In this document: positions 1 to 9,800 of the stretch, piece by piece
How positions within the stretch are numbered: the stretch's first letter is position 1
How the letters are laid out: each line of letters starts with the position of its first letter
Assembly: GCF_032062175.1 (NCBI RefSeq)
Contig: NZ_DAMBQK010000023.1
Location: 14,278-78,277 of the forward strand
DNA length: 64,000 bases
Direction: 5' to 3'
Source: Atlantibacter sp032062175
GTDB taxonomy: Bacteria; Pseudomonadota; Gammaproteobacteria; Enterobacterales; Enterobacteriaceae
Notes under the pieces: model-generated
Databases searched by the model: none
Told to the model about the DNA's origin: nothing
Seen by the model: the letters and a program-made list of their open reading frames with translations, nothing else
Made by a program: the position numbers and the translations under genes

Positions 1-1527
1 CAGCGCGACGGCGAAGTGCAAAAACTTGACGCCCTGCACGCTTACTGGCGTGACCAGCTTGAACCCGCACTGCTTGAGGCCACCACTACCGACGAGGTAA
101 AACCCGCCGTGGCGCAATTCGTCAGCCAGATTGACGCGCTGGTCAGCGGCTTTGACCACACCACCGAACAGCGCATCAGCCGGGTGATTGTGGTGCACTG
201 GACGATGGCAATCCTCACCACCCTGCTGCTGCTGCTGGCGGTGATCTGGCTGCGCAAACGGCTGCTGCGCCCGTGGCGGCAACTGATGGCAATGGCCACC
301 GCTATCGGCCAGCGCAACTTTACCCATCGCGTGGCCGCCAACGGGCGCGATGAAATGGCGACTCTGGGCCGCGCGTTAAACAGCATGAGCGACGAACTGG
401 CGGAAAGTTACGCCGGGCTGGAAGCGCGGGTGAAAGAGAAAACCGCCGGGCTGGAGTACAAGAACCAGATCCTGACCTTTTTATGGGATGCGGGCCGTCG
501 GATGCACAGCCCGCTGCCGCTGTGTGAACGGCTGGCACCCGTGCTGGCGCGCCTGCAACAGCTTACCCCGTTGCGGGATATTGAACTGCGGATTTACGAG
601 ACCGGCGATGACGACAACTATCAGGAATTCGCCTGGCAGCCGGACCCGCGCTGTGATGAAAAAGGCTGCACCCTGTGCCCGCGCGAACGGATCAAAGGCG
701 AGCTTAGCGATGCGACGTTGCAATGGCGGCTGGCCGACGGGCTAACGCGCTACGGCCTGCTGCTGGCGCGTCTCCCGGAAAAATCGGCATTGAATCAGGA
801 TCAGCAGCACCTTATCGACACGCTGGTGGAGCAAATCACCTCGTCGCTGGCGCTGGAGCGCCAGCAGGATCGCCAGCAGCAGCTTATCGTGATGGAAGAG
901 CGCGCCGCCATCGCCAGGGAACTGCATGACTCCATCGCTCAGTCGTTGTCATGTATGAAAATGCAGGTCAGCTGTTTGCAGATGCAGGGCGAGAGCCTGC
1001 CGGAGCAGAGCCAGTCGATTCTGGCGCAAATCCGCAATGAGCTGAACACCTCCTGGCGGCAATTGCGCGAACTGCTGACAACGTTCCGGCTCCAGCTTAC
1101 CGAGCCGGGCCTGCGCCCGGCGCTGGAAGGCAGTTGTCAGGAATTTAGCGCCCGGCTGGGTTTCCCGGTGGCGCTGAACTATCATCTACCGCCGCGCCTG
1201 GTCCCGGCACATCAGGCTATTCACCTGGTGCAAATCGCCCGTGAAGCGTTGAGCAACGCGCTGAAACATGCAGGCGCGAGCGAAATTAGCGTTACCGCGA
1301 CCCTGAACGATAATCAGGTCAGGCTGGTCATTGCCGATAACGGCTGCGGTGTGCCGGAACACGCCGAACGTACTAACCACTATGGTTTAATTATTATGCG
1401 TGACCGCGCCCAAAGCCTGCGCGGTGACTGTCAGGTCCGGCGGCGGGAAACCGGAGGCACCGAAGTGGTGGTGACCTTTATCCCCGATACGCCCCAATTA
1501 TCTGCCCGAGGAGAAGTCCATGAGTAA
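1..1527 (+). CDS. narX: Nitrate/nitrite sensor histidine kinase NarX, 5'-truncated by window edge
   Basis: Inner-membrane sensor kinase that detects periplasmic nitrate and nitrite and phosphorylates NarL. The reading frame is open from the first base, so about 90 N-terminal residues (first membrane helix and start of the sensor domain) lie outside; 508 codons remain against about 598 in E. coli NarX. Visible in order: end of the periplasmic domain, second membrane helix (about residues 62-84 of the visible part), HAMP linker, a cysteine-rich central module (CDEKGCTLCPRE), the HisKA_3 dimerisation helix with the phospho-acceptor His in ARELHDSIAQS (about residue 309), and a HATPase domain with ADNGCG and GLIIMRDRA. 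It overlaps narL by 8 bases, so the two are translationally coupled. A GTG at 16 is internal and not the start. Confidence 0.97.
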   Translation, partial: QRDGEVQKLDALHAYWRDQLEPALLEATTTDEVKPAVAQFVSQIDALVSGFDHTTEQRISRVIVVHWTMAILTTLLLLLAVIWLRKRLLRPWRQLMAMATAIGQRNFTHRVAANGRDEMATLGRALNSMSDELAESYAGLEARVKEKTAGLEYKNQILTFLWDAGRRMHSPLPLCERLAPVLARLQQLTPLRDIELRIYETGDDDNYQEFAWQPDPRCDEKGCTLCPRERIKGELSDATLQWRLADGLTRYGLLLARLPEKSALNQDQQHLIDTLVEQITSSLALERQQDRQQQLIVMEERAAIARELHDSIAQSLSCMKMQVSCLQMQGESLPEQSQSILAQIRNELNTSWRQLRELLTTFRLQLTEPGLRPALEGSCQEFSARLGFPVALNYHLPPRLVPAHQAIHLVQIAREALSNALKHAGASEISVTATLNDNQVRLVIADNGCGVPEHAERTNHYGLIIMRDRAQSLRGDCQVRRRETGGTEVVVTFIPDTPQLSARGEVHE

Positions 1528-2170
1528 TCAGGAACCGGCAACGATTCTGTTAATTGACGATCACCCCATGCTGCGTACCGGCGTAAAACAGCTGATCAGC
1601 ATGGCGACGGACATTACCGTCGTTGGCGAGGCCGGGAGCGGCGAGCAGGGTATCGAAATGGCGGAATCTCTCGATCCCGATCTGATTCTGCTCGATCTCA
1701 ATATGCCCGGTATGAACGGCCTGGAAACCCTCGACCGCCTGCGCGAAAAAGCGCTCTCTGGCCGGGTAGTGGTGTTTAGCGTCTCCAACCATGAAGAAGA
1801 CGTGGTGACGGCGCTGAAACGCGGCGCGGACGGGTATCTGCTGAAGGATATGGAGCCGGAAGAGCTGCTGAAAGCGCTGCACCAGGCGGCGGCGGGCGAG
1901 ATGGTGTTAAGCGAAGCCTTGACCCCGGTGCTGGCCGCCAGCCTGCGCGCCAACCGCGCCACCTCGGATCGCGACGTGACTCAACTGACGCCGCGCGAGC
2001 GCGATATTCTTAAGCATATTGCCCAGGGACTGCCGAATAAAATGATCGCCCGCCGTCTCGACATCACCGAGAGTACGGTCAAAGTGCACGTGAAGCATCT
2101 GCTGAAGAAAATGAAGCTGAAATCCCGCGTCGAAGCCGCGGTATGGGTGCATCAGGAACGTATTTTCTGA
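1520..2170 (+). CDS. narL: Nitrate/nitrite response regulator NarL
   Basis: DNA-binding response regulator, partner of NarX, that controls anaerobic respiratory genes in response to nitrate. It has 216 residues, the usual NarL length. The receiver domain carries the acidic pair LIDDH, the phospho-acceptor Asp59 in LILLDLNMPG and the switch Lys in LLKDM. The C-terminal LuxR/FixJ helix-turn-helix is LTPRERDILKHIAQG followed by STVKVHVKHLLKKM. A ribosome binding site (GAGGAG) sits in the 3' end of narX. It ends directly against the convergent ychO stop, with no intergenic DNA. Confidence 0.98.
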   Translation: MSNQEPATILLIDDHPMLRTGVKQLISMATDITVVGEAGSGEQGIEMAESLDPDLILLDLNMPGMNGLETLDRLREKALSGRVVVFSVSNHEEDVVTALKRGADGYLLKDMEPEELLKALHQAAAGEMVLSEALTPVLAASLRANRATSDRDVTQLTPRERDILKHIAQGLPNKMIARRLDITESTVKVHVKHLLKKMKLKSRVEAAVWVHQERIF

Positions 2171-3574
2171 TTATTCGTCCGGCAGCAGCGGATACGTGCG
2201 GCTGTCGTCGTTGAGTTCCACCGGCGGCGAGAGTTGCAGCGCGATGACATTCGACGTCACCCGCTGCCCTTTGTTGTCCTCCACGATGACCGACAACTGC
2301 CAGCGGTGGGTGGCGTCGGGCTGGCTGTTCCAGGCGGGCATAATGAGGGTCCAGCCGTCGATGCTGTTTTCATCAGGCGGCGCGGTCAGGCTCAGCGCCT
2401 GGGTATCGCCCTGCCAGGTCAGCCGTTTGATGCCATGAACGCTAGTCACCTGGAGCTTTAACGCCACGGTTTCGCCTGGGCTCACGGTCCAGGGCGGCGT
2501 CGCCAGAAACACCGACAGGGTTTTACGCTGGCGATACTCCACTACCGGCAGATTATTGCGCACCACGCCGTCGTAGCGGCTGCCGCGCAGCGAGGTGGCG
2601 TTGGCCACTTCACTGGCGGAAAGCTGTTTACTGAGCGGCACGCCGAAGCGGTAGTTCAGCTTCAGGCCGAGGTTATTCTGGCTCACCCCGCTTTCACCCT
2701 GTTTGTGCTGGGCGTCAATCGTCACCAGCGGCACCGGCGTATAGCTCACCCCCACATTCACCGCCAGCGGATCGTGGTAGCCATTGCCGTTATCAAACAG
2801 ATCCACCCGATCGCCGAAGTAGCGCTCAAAACTGACGCGGGTATTGATGTGCCGGTAAAACGGCAACCGCGCCTGGGCAGTCAGGTCGTAGCCCTGAGCG
2901 AAACGCTGGGCCTGCACCGCGCTGCTGTCGCGCCAACTGCCGATCGGCTGGTAATAATTGGCAGAAAAGCGCAAATTCTCGCCCCAGGCTTCCGCGCCGA
3001 CCCCGGCGCGCTGCAAATGGTCATCAAAGCGGGTGTCGTAGAAGGTGTTATAGCCCAGCAGCCAGTCGCCGGTGCGCCAGCGCTGGCCAAGACCGGCGTT
3101 GCCGGTCAGCCCTTCGCTCTGCTGGCTGACGCCGAGCTGGCTCCAGGTTAGCCCGGCGTCGCGGTCAATAAGCGGCGTAAACAGCGAACCGCGCGTGCCG
3201 GTGAACTCTCCCGCATCGTTGACCTGCAAATCCACCTCCGCCTGGCCCCAGGGCGACAGCAGCGACTGCGCCTCACGCGCCACCCGTTCGCTGACGGCTT
3301 CCCGAAACTGATCGAAAGCGTAGGCGCGCGCCTGCTCGCTGATGCCCAGCCCGTTATCAGTCTGGCTGGCCTCCCCGAAGGATTTGGCGAATTCCGCCAG
3401 ATGCTTCTCGCTGCTGTTGCCCGTGGGCGTCATACCGAGATCCGGCAGTGTGTCCTGGCTATTATCGAATGGATTGGCGGCTTGCCGGGTATCGCGGCCC
3501 TGAACGGCCTGCGCGCCTCCGGTAAACAGGAGGCTGAAAAACAGGGGGGTGAAGAGTGATTTATACAACGCCAT
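2171..3574 (-). CDS. ychO: Invasin/intimin-like outer membrane protein YchO
   Basis: Outer membrane protein of the inverse autotransporter (intimin/invasin) family; E. coli YchO is similar in length and sits beside narL as here. The 467-residue product starts with a signal peptide (hydrophobic SLFTPLFFSLLFTGGAQA, cleavage near residue 24). A long beta-barrel region with the family's alternating aromatic strands follows (WSQLGVSQQ, DWLLGYNTFYD, LRFSANYYQPIGSWRDS). About 120 C-terminal residues form one Ig-like domain (VSPGETVALKLQVTSVHG...). It lacks the long tandem Ig repeats and lectin tip of true intimins, so an adhesin role is inference only. Confidence 0.9.
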   Translation of the reverse strand: MALYKSLFTPLFFSLLFTGGAQAVQGRDTRQAANPFDNSQDTLPDLGMTPTGNSSEKHLAEFAKSFGEASQTDNGLGISEQARAYAFDQFREAVSERVAREAQSLLSPWGQAEVDLQVNDAGEFTGTRGSLFTPLIDRDAGLTWSQLGVSQQSEGLTGNAGLGQRWRTGDWLLGYNTFYDTRFDDHLQRAGVGAEAWGENLRFSANYYQPIGSWRDSSAVQAQRFAQGYDLTAQARLPFYRHINTRVSFERYFGDRVDLFDNGNGYHDPLAVNVGVSYTPVPLVTIDAQHKQGESGVSQNNLGLKLNYRFGVPLSKQLSASEVANATSLRGSRYDGVVRNNLPVVEYRQRKTLSVFLATPPWTVSPGETVALKLQVTSVHGIKRLTWQGDTQALSLTAPPDENSIDGWTLIMPAWNSQPDATHRWQLSVIVEDNKGQRVTSNVIALQLSPPVELNDDSRTYPLLPDE

Positions 3575-3729
3575 CGGGTAATGATAGCTAAGCTTTGCGC
3601 CTGGCTAAACCGCGAATCGGTTAACCCTGGCGGTTTTGGTCGCCGCAGGCGTCATTTCCAGATTATCCTCAAACGTATTCCCCTGGCCTGCGCTACGCTT
3701 AATGCATCCAGGCCGTGTGAGATCCCCCG

Positions 3730-4281
3730 ATGAAAAAATCACTGTTTTCAGCACTCTGTTTGCTGTCAGGGTTAGCGATGCCCGTAGCCCAGGCTGACAG
3801 CCTGTTTATTCTTCAGTCGCCGGATTTCGCCGATAACGCGATGCTGCAAAAAAAATTCGCCGGTAACGCCAAAGATAACCCCAACTGCACCGGCGAAAAC
3901 GCCTCTCCGGCGCTGGTGTGGAGCCACGCGCCCACCGGCACGAAAAGCTACGCGCTGATTATGCATGACCCCGAGGGCGCAAAAGGCCTGGGCGTCACCC
4001 ATCTGGTGGCCTATAACATCCCGTCCTCGACCACCGGCTTTGCCGCCAATGCGCTGGTCAAAGAAGAGGGTTTTACCGGCGGGAAAAACAGCCCCGGCAC
4101 CCCCACCTGGTACGGCCCTTGCCCGCCGCCCGGCACCGGGGCGCACCACTACACCTTTACCCTGATTGCCACCGATATGGACCCTAATCTCAACGCGGGC
4201 ATGACCAAAGAGGAATTGCTGGCGGCACTGAAGGGCCATGCCCTGGCGGCCACCGGGCTAGTGGGTCGCTTTGGTCAGTGA
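3730..4281 (+). CDS. YbhB/YbcL-family PEBP-like periplasmic protein
   Basis: Phosphatidylethanolamine-binding-protein (Raf kinase inhibitor-like) fold. It has 183 residues, the same length as E. coli YbcL. A signal peptide ends near AQA-DS (residues 1-22), placing it in the periplasm. Family motifs are NCTGENASPALVWSHAP, the anion-pocket strand MHDPEGAKGLGVTHLVAYNIP, and GPCPPPGTGAHHYTF. Ligand and physiological role are not established for this subfamily. Its last 24 bases overlap the 3' end of nasA on the opposite strand. I do not assign ybcL or ybhB because the two paralogues cannot be separated by eye. Confidence 0.9.
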   Translation: MKKSLFSALCLLSGLAMPVAQADSLFILQSPDFADNAMLQKKFAGNAKDNPNCTGENASPALVWSHAPTGTKSYALIMHDPEGAKGLGVTHLVAYNIPSSTTGFAANALVKEEGFTGGKNSPGTPTWYGPCPPPGTGAHHYTFTLIATDMDPNLNAGMTKEELLAALKGHALAATGLVGRFGQ

Positions 4282-6858
4282 GGCGGCTATCAGCGTCCTT
4301 AATTCCGGGATGCACGAACCGCACTGCGTGCCACAGCCTAACTGCTTGCCGAGCGCGGCGGGCGTGTTGCAGCCTGCCGCGATAGCTGCGCAAATCGCGG
4401 TTTCGCTCACCCCCATACAGCTGCATACCGTGCGCCCGCGCGGCGTTTGCTGCGCGCCGCCCCCCGCCAGTAGCTGATGGCGCTGGGCCGGGTCGGTCAT
4501 CGGCGCGTCAAAACTGGCGACAATGGCTGGCTCATCCAGCACGGTTTCATGGCGGCTAAGATAGAGCGCCAGTTGCAACGCCGATCCCTGCCAGGCCAGC
4601 AGATGCACGAACGTGTCACCCTGGGCGTACTGTAACTGCCAGCCTTCGCGCCCGGCGAGGCTTTCAAGCCAGCTAACGTCCTGGGTGCTCGCCGCCAGTT
4701 TCCAGCCAGCGGCCTGCCGCCACCACATGATCGAACCGGGTATCTCCAGCGCGTGTCGGCTAAACAACGATCCCTGCCACGGCGCGTTGACCCGCTGAAG
4801 GCGCACCGCTGTTTGCTTGCTCTCCGGCTGCCCCGAATGGGGATCGACCACCGACGCCACCAGCGCGTTGACCCGGCTCTGGCTGGCGAAATGATTATTC
4901 CAGTGCATCGGCATAAACAGCTCGCCGGGGCGCTGGTCGGGCGTGATGCAGGCATAACCCAGCGCCCAGCCGCGCGGCGATGAGAGCCGCACCAGCGACT
5001 GTTCGCTAATACCCTGTTGCGCCGCGTCATCGGGATGGATCTGCACCCAGGGCAGCGGCTGGTGCTGCATCAGGCGCGGCACCCTGCCGGTGCGGGTCAT
5101 GGTGTGCCACTGGTCGCGGATCCGACCGGTGTTGAGCAGTAACGGATAGTGCGCGGTGATGTGCGCCTGGGCGTTTTGCGGATTAACGGCAACCAGCTGT
5201 AATCGCCCGGAAGGATGCCAGCCCTTCCCGGTTGCCAGCAGCCGCGCCGTTCCCTGTGGCGCGTCGGCGGTGACCGGCCACTGGACAGGCTGCAACGCCT
5301 CCCACTGTTCCACCTTCAGCGACGCCAGGCCGCTGATATCAAACGCCCGGCAGCCGTGGTTTTCAAAGCCCGACAGCCTGGCATGTTCGCTGAAGATCGC
5401 TGCCGGATGCTGCCAGCTAAACGCGTCGCTAAACCCGAGGCGCTGCGCCACCTGGGCGACGACCCACCAGTCCGGGCGGGTATTGCCCGGCGCGGGCAGA
5501 AACGCCCGCTGGCGCGAAATCCGCCGTTCGGAGTTGGTCACGGTGCCGTTTTTCTCCCCCCACGCCTGGGCCGGGAAAGCGATATCGGCGAAGGCGACGG
5601 TATCGCTTTGCCGGGAAACTTCAGAGACGATCACCAGCGGGCAGCGGCGCAGCGCCTCGCGCACCCGGTCGCTGTCGGGTAATGACACCGCCGGGTTAGT
5701 GCCCATGATCCACACCGCTTTCACCTCGCCGCGATAAATCGCCTCAAACAGCTCCACCGCCATCAACCCCGGCGTTTCAGCGATGCGCTCGCTGCCCCAG
5801 AAACGCCCCAGCCGGGCGATATCCTGCGGGTTAAATCCCATATGGCAGGCCAGTTGGTTCGCCAGCCCGCCCACTTCGCGCCCGCCCATGGCATTTGGCT
5901 GCCCGGTCAGCGAAAACGGTCCGCAGCCTGCACGCCCGTATTTACCGCTCGCCAGATGGACGTTAATGATCGCGTTGCACTTGTCGCTGCCGCTGGACGA
6001 CTGGTTGATGCCCATGGTGTACAGCGTCACGGCGCGATCGGCGCTGATAAACCAGTCATAAAACCGCGCCACGTCCTCACGCGGCAGATCGCAAAACGCC
6101 GCGCACCGATCCAGCGTCCACGCTGCCGCCGCATCCAGCGCGGGCTGTTGTCCGTCGAAGCTCTCCGGCGGGATCTGCCCCGCCAGCAGGTTCAGCAGCC
6201 CGTTAAACAATCCGGCGTCGCTGCCGGGTTTCAGCGCCAGATGCAGGTCGGCGATATCGCAGGTGGCGGTTGTTCGCGGGTCGATCACCACCACTTTCAT
6301 CTCTGGCCGCTGCGCTTTTGCCGCCGTCAGCCGTTGATACAGCACCGGATGCGCCCAGGCGGCATTAGCCCCCACCAGCACCACCAGGTCGCTGGTTTCG
6401 ATGTCCTGATAATTGCCCGGCACCGCGTCCGCGCCGAATGCGCGTTTGTAGCCCACCACCGCCGAGGACATGCACAGCCGGGAGTTGGTATCGATATTGG
6501 CGCTGCCGATAAAGCCTTTCATCAGCTTATTGGCGGCGTAGTAATCCTCGGTCAGTAACTGGCCCGAGGCGTAAAACGCCACCGCCTGCGGGCCATGCTG
6601 GTGGATGATTTCCGCAAGTTGCCCGGCGGCGGCATCCAGCGCGTGATCCCATGAAGCGGTTTGCCCATCGACTTCCGGCTCCAGCAGCCGCCCGGCTAAT
6701 CCCAGGGTTTCTCCCAGCGCGGCGCCTTTCACGCACAGCCGCCCCAGGTTGGCGGGATGATCCGGGTCCCCCGCTACGCTCACGCTGCCGTCCGGGGTTT
6801 GGGTCACCACCACGCCGCAGCCGACCCCGCAGTATGGACAGGTGGTATGGGTTTTCAT
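4258..6858 (-). CDS. nasA: Assimilatory nitrate reductase catalytic subunit NasA
   Basis: Cytoplasmic molybdopterin enzyme reducing nitrate to nitrite for nitrogen assimilation. The 866-residue protein opens with the [4Fe-4S] motif CPYCGVGCGV plus a distal Cys in GRLCVKG. The bis-MGD oxidoreductase body follows (MCMSSAVVGYKRAFG, TLYTMGINQSSSGSDKCNAI, WIMGTNPAVSLPDS), then the C-terminal molydopterin-binding domain. A BFD-like [2Fe-2S] domain ends it (CSCMGVSE ... GCGTQCGSC), as in Klebsiella NasA. I chose the ATG at 6858, which overlaps the nasB stop as ATGA; an upstream in-frame extension would only read through the nasB end. Last gene of the operon. Confidence 0.96.
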   Translation of the reverse strand: MKTHTTCPYCGVGCGVVVTQTPDGSVSVAGDPDHPANLGRLCVKGAALGETLGLAGRLLEPEVDGQTASWDHALDAAAGQLAEIIHQHGPQAVAFYASGQLLTEDYYAANKLMKGFIGSANIDTNSRLCMSSAVVGYKRAFGADAVPGNYQDIETSDLVVLVGANAAWAHPVLYQRLTAAKAQRPEMKVVVIDPRTTATCDIADLHLALKPGSDAGLFNGLLNLLAGQIPPESFDGQQPALDAAAAWTLDRCAAFCDLPREDVARFYDWFISADRAVTLYTMGINQSSSGSDKCNAIINVHLASGKYGRAGCGPFSLTGQPNAMGGREVGGLANQLACHMGFNPQDIARLGRFWGSERIAETPGLMAVELFEAIYRGEVKAVWIMGTNPAVSLPDSDRVREALRRCPLVIVSEVSRQSDTVAFADIAFPAQAWGEKNGTVTNSERRISRQRAFLPAPGNTRPDWWVVAQVAQRLGFSDAFSWQHPAAIFSEHARLSGFENHGCRAFDISGLASLKVEQWEALQPVQWPVTADAPQGTARLLATGKGWHPSGRLQLVAVNPQNAQAHITAHYPLLLNTGRIRDQWHTMTRTGRVPRLMQHQPLPWVQIHPDDAAQQGISEQSLVRLSSPRGWALGYACITPDQRPGELFMPMHWNNHFASQSRVNALVASVVDPHSGQPESKQTAVRLQRVNAPWQGSLFSRHALEIPGSIMWWRQAAGWKLAASTQDVSWLESLAGREGWQLQYAQGDTFVHLLAWQGSALQLALYLSRHETVLDEPAIVASFDAPMTDPAQRHQLLAGGGAQQTPRGRTVCSCMGVSETAICAAIAAGCNTPAALGKQLGCGTQCGSCIPELRTLIAASLTKATH

Positions 6859-9800
6859 GACGCCTCCGCGCGCAGGATCAGCGCCTGGCTGCTGACCCAC
6901 ACTTTATCGGCCTCGATTTTTACCGGCCAGGCGCGTACCGCCTGCTGGCTGCTGCCCTGGAAACAGCCGTCGCGCAGGCGAATTTTTTGTTTGTAGAGCG
7001 GGGAAATCACCACCGGCTCCCCGGCGACGTCGCCGAGCATACCGCGCGACAGTACATTAGCGTCACTGTCCGGCTCGCGGTTATCCAGGGCATACACCGC
7101 ATCGTTAAAGCGGAACAGCGCGATCTGCATGTTGCCCAGCCGCGCGCCAATACCCGCATCCGCCGGGATCTCATCGAGGCGGCACACTTCCTGCCACAGA
7201 CGCGATGAGGATGCGGCCTCCTGCTGCTGCGGTACGCTCACCAACTGCGGCTGATCGCGCAGGATCTGGCGCTGCACCGCTTCATCCGGCGTATCGCTGT
7301 TAACAAAGCTTTTAAACAGCGCCAGCCGGTCCGGGCTGTTGAGCGTGGTTTGCCATTCGCACTGGTAGCTCTCAATGACCAGGGCCATTTCACGCTCCAG
7401 CTCGTCGCAGATGCCGAGGCTGTCGTGCAAAATCACCGCCTGAAGATAGGCCAGCCCGCCCTCCAGGTTATCCATCCAGGTGCTGGTGCGCTGGAGCCGG
7501 TCGGCGGTGCGGATATAGAACATCAGGAAGCGATCCACGGTACGCAGCAGCGTGGCGGTATCCAGATCGCTGGCGAACAGATCGGCGTGGCGCGGTTTCA
7601 TGCCGCCGTTACCACACACGTACAGGTTCCAGCCCTTTTCGGTCGCGATCACGCCCACGTCTTTACCCTGGGCTTCGGCGCATTCCCGGGTACAGCCGGA
7701 CACCGCCATTTTGATTTTGTGCGGCGCGCGCAGCCCCTTGTAGCGATGCTCCAGCTCCACCGCCAGCCCGGTGGAATCCTGCACGCCGTAGCGGCACCAG
7801 GTCGAGCCGACGCAGGATTTCACGGTGCGCAGCGATTTCCCGTAGGCGTGGCCGGTCTCAAACCCGGCGGCCACCAGCTCGCGCCAGATCGGTGGTAACT
7901 GTTCCAGCCGCGCGCCAAACAGATCGATACGCTGCCCGCCGGTGACTTTGCTGTAAAGGTTGTAGCGTTTGGCGATCTCGCCAATGGCGATCAGCCCGTC
8001 CGGCGTGACTTCCCCGGCGGGCATGCGCGGCACAATCGAGTAGGTGCCGTCTTTCTGGATGTTGGCGAAATAGCGGTCATTGGTGTCCTGCAACGGTAAA
8101 TGACCGGGCTTGAGCAGATACTCGTTCCAGCACGATGCCAGTACCGAACCCACCAAAGGCTTGCAGATTTCACAGCCGTGGCCGCGCCCGTAGCGGCTAA
8201 TCAACTGGTTAAAGCTGCGGATATGGTTGACACGCACCAGGTGATAAATCTCCTGGCGCGAGTACGCGAAGTGCTCGCAGATATCTTTTTTGACCTCCAC
8301 GCCCTGCTGTTCAAGCTGATAATCCAGCACCTGTTTGACCAGCGCGCTACAGCCGCCGCAGCCGGTAGCGGCTTTGGTGCAAGTTTTCAGTGCGTCGAGG
8401 TGGGTTGCGCCGTCGCTCACCGCCTGGCAAATCTGGGCTTTGCTGACGTTATGGCACGAGCAGATTTGCGCGCTGTCGGGCAACGCCGCCACGCCCAGCC
8501 CTTTCACGGCGCTGGGGGAACTGGCGGGCAGGATCAGGGTTTCCGGCTGAGCGGGCAGCGCCATGTCGTTAAGCATCATTTGCAATAACGTGGCGTAGTC
8601 GCTGCTGTCGCCTACCAGTACGCCGCCCAGCAGGCGTTTGTTATCCGCGCTGACCACGATTTTTTTATAGGTCTGTGCCGGGCCGTTGGTCCACTGATAG
8701 CTCTGCGCACCGGGCGTCGCGCCATGCGCATCGCCAAACGAGGCCACTTCCACGCCCAGCAGCTTGAGTTTGGTGCTCATATCCGCGCCGCTGAACTGCG
8801 CATTTTCCCCGTTGAGATTCGCCGCCGCCACCCGCGCCATCTGATAGCCGGGTGCGACCAGGCCAAAAATTTTGCCCTGCCACAGGGCGCATTCGCCGAT
8901 AGCGCTGATGCGCGGATCGCTGGTCAGGCAGCGGTCGTCAATCACAATGCCGCCGCGCTCGCCCAGCGCCAGCCCCGCCTGGCGCGCCAGCGCATCCTGC
9001 GGGCGGATACCTGCGGAAAACACCACTAAATCGGTTTCCAGGCTCTGTTCATCGGCAAACTCCAGCGCGAGCCCGGTCTCCGTGGCGCGGATCGCGTTGG
9101 TGGATTTGCTGGTGTGTACGCTGACGCCAAGGGCGCTGATTTTCTGGCGTAGCATCGCCGCGCCAGAAGAATCGAGCTGCACCGCCATCAGGTTCGGCGC
9201 GAACTCCACGACGTGCGTCTCCAGCCCAAGCTGTTTCAGGGCGTTAGCGGCTTCAAGGCCCAACAGCCCGCCGCCGATCACCACGCCGCGCGTGGCGGTT
9301 TTCGCCCGCTCGCGGATGGCATCCAGGTCATCCAGGGTGCGGTAAACAAAACAGCCCGGCTGCTGATGGCCCGGCACGGGCGGTACAAACGGCCAGGAGC
9401 CGGTTGCCAACACCAGCCGATCCCAGCAGGTTTCCCGGCCTTCGGCGTCGCGCACCACCTGGCGTTCGCGGTCGATATCGACAATCCGGCAACCGGTACG
9501 TCGCTCAATGCCGCTGCGGGCAAAGAAATCGCCGTCAACCATGGAAAGCGAGTCGGCGCTGCGTCCGGCGAAATACTCCGACAGATGCACCCGGTCATAG
9601 GCAGCGTGGCGCTCCTCGCCAAACACGATGATCTGGTACTGCTGATGCAGCCCGGCATTGACGCACTGCTCAAGGAAATGGTGGCCTACCATGCCGTGGC
9701 CAATAACCACTAATGTCGCTTTGCTCATTTCATCGCTTCCTGCAGCTAGCGGCTGCGGTTGGTCAATATCAAAAAGCAGCCCGGCGTGGGGTTCAACCGG

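Noticed and set aside
2705..3151. Long plus-strand open frame inside ychO
   Set aside because: Shadow of a GC-rich gene on the other strand, no ribosome binding site and no recognisable domain.
5842..6558. Plus-strand open frame of 238 codons inside nasA
   Set aside because: His/Arg/Gln-rich composition typical of an antisense shadow of a high-GC gene.
6859..6900. Fourteen-codon N-terminal extension of nasA
   Set aside because: It reads across the nasB 3' end; the ATGA overlap at 6858 and the CPYC motif close to that start fit known NasA proteins.
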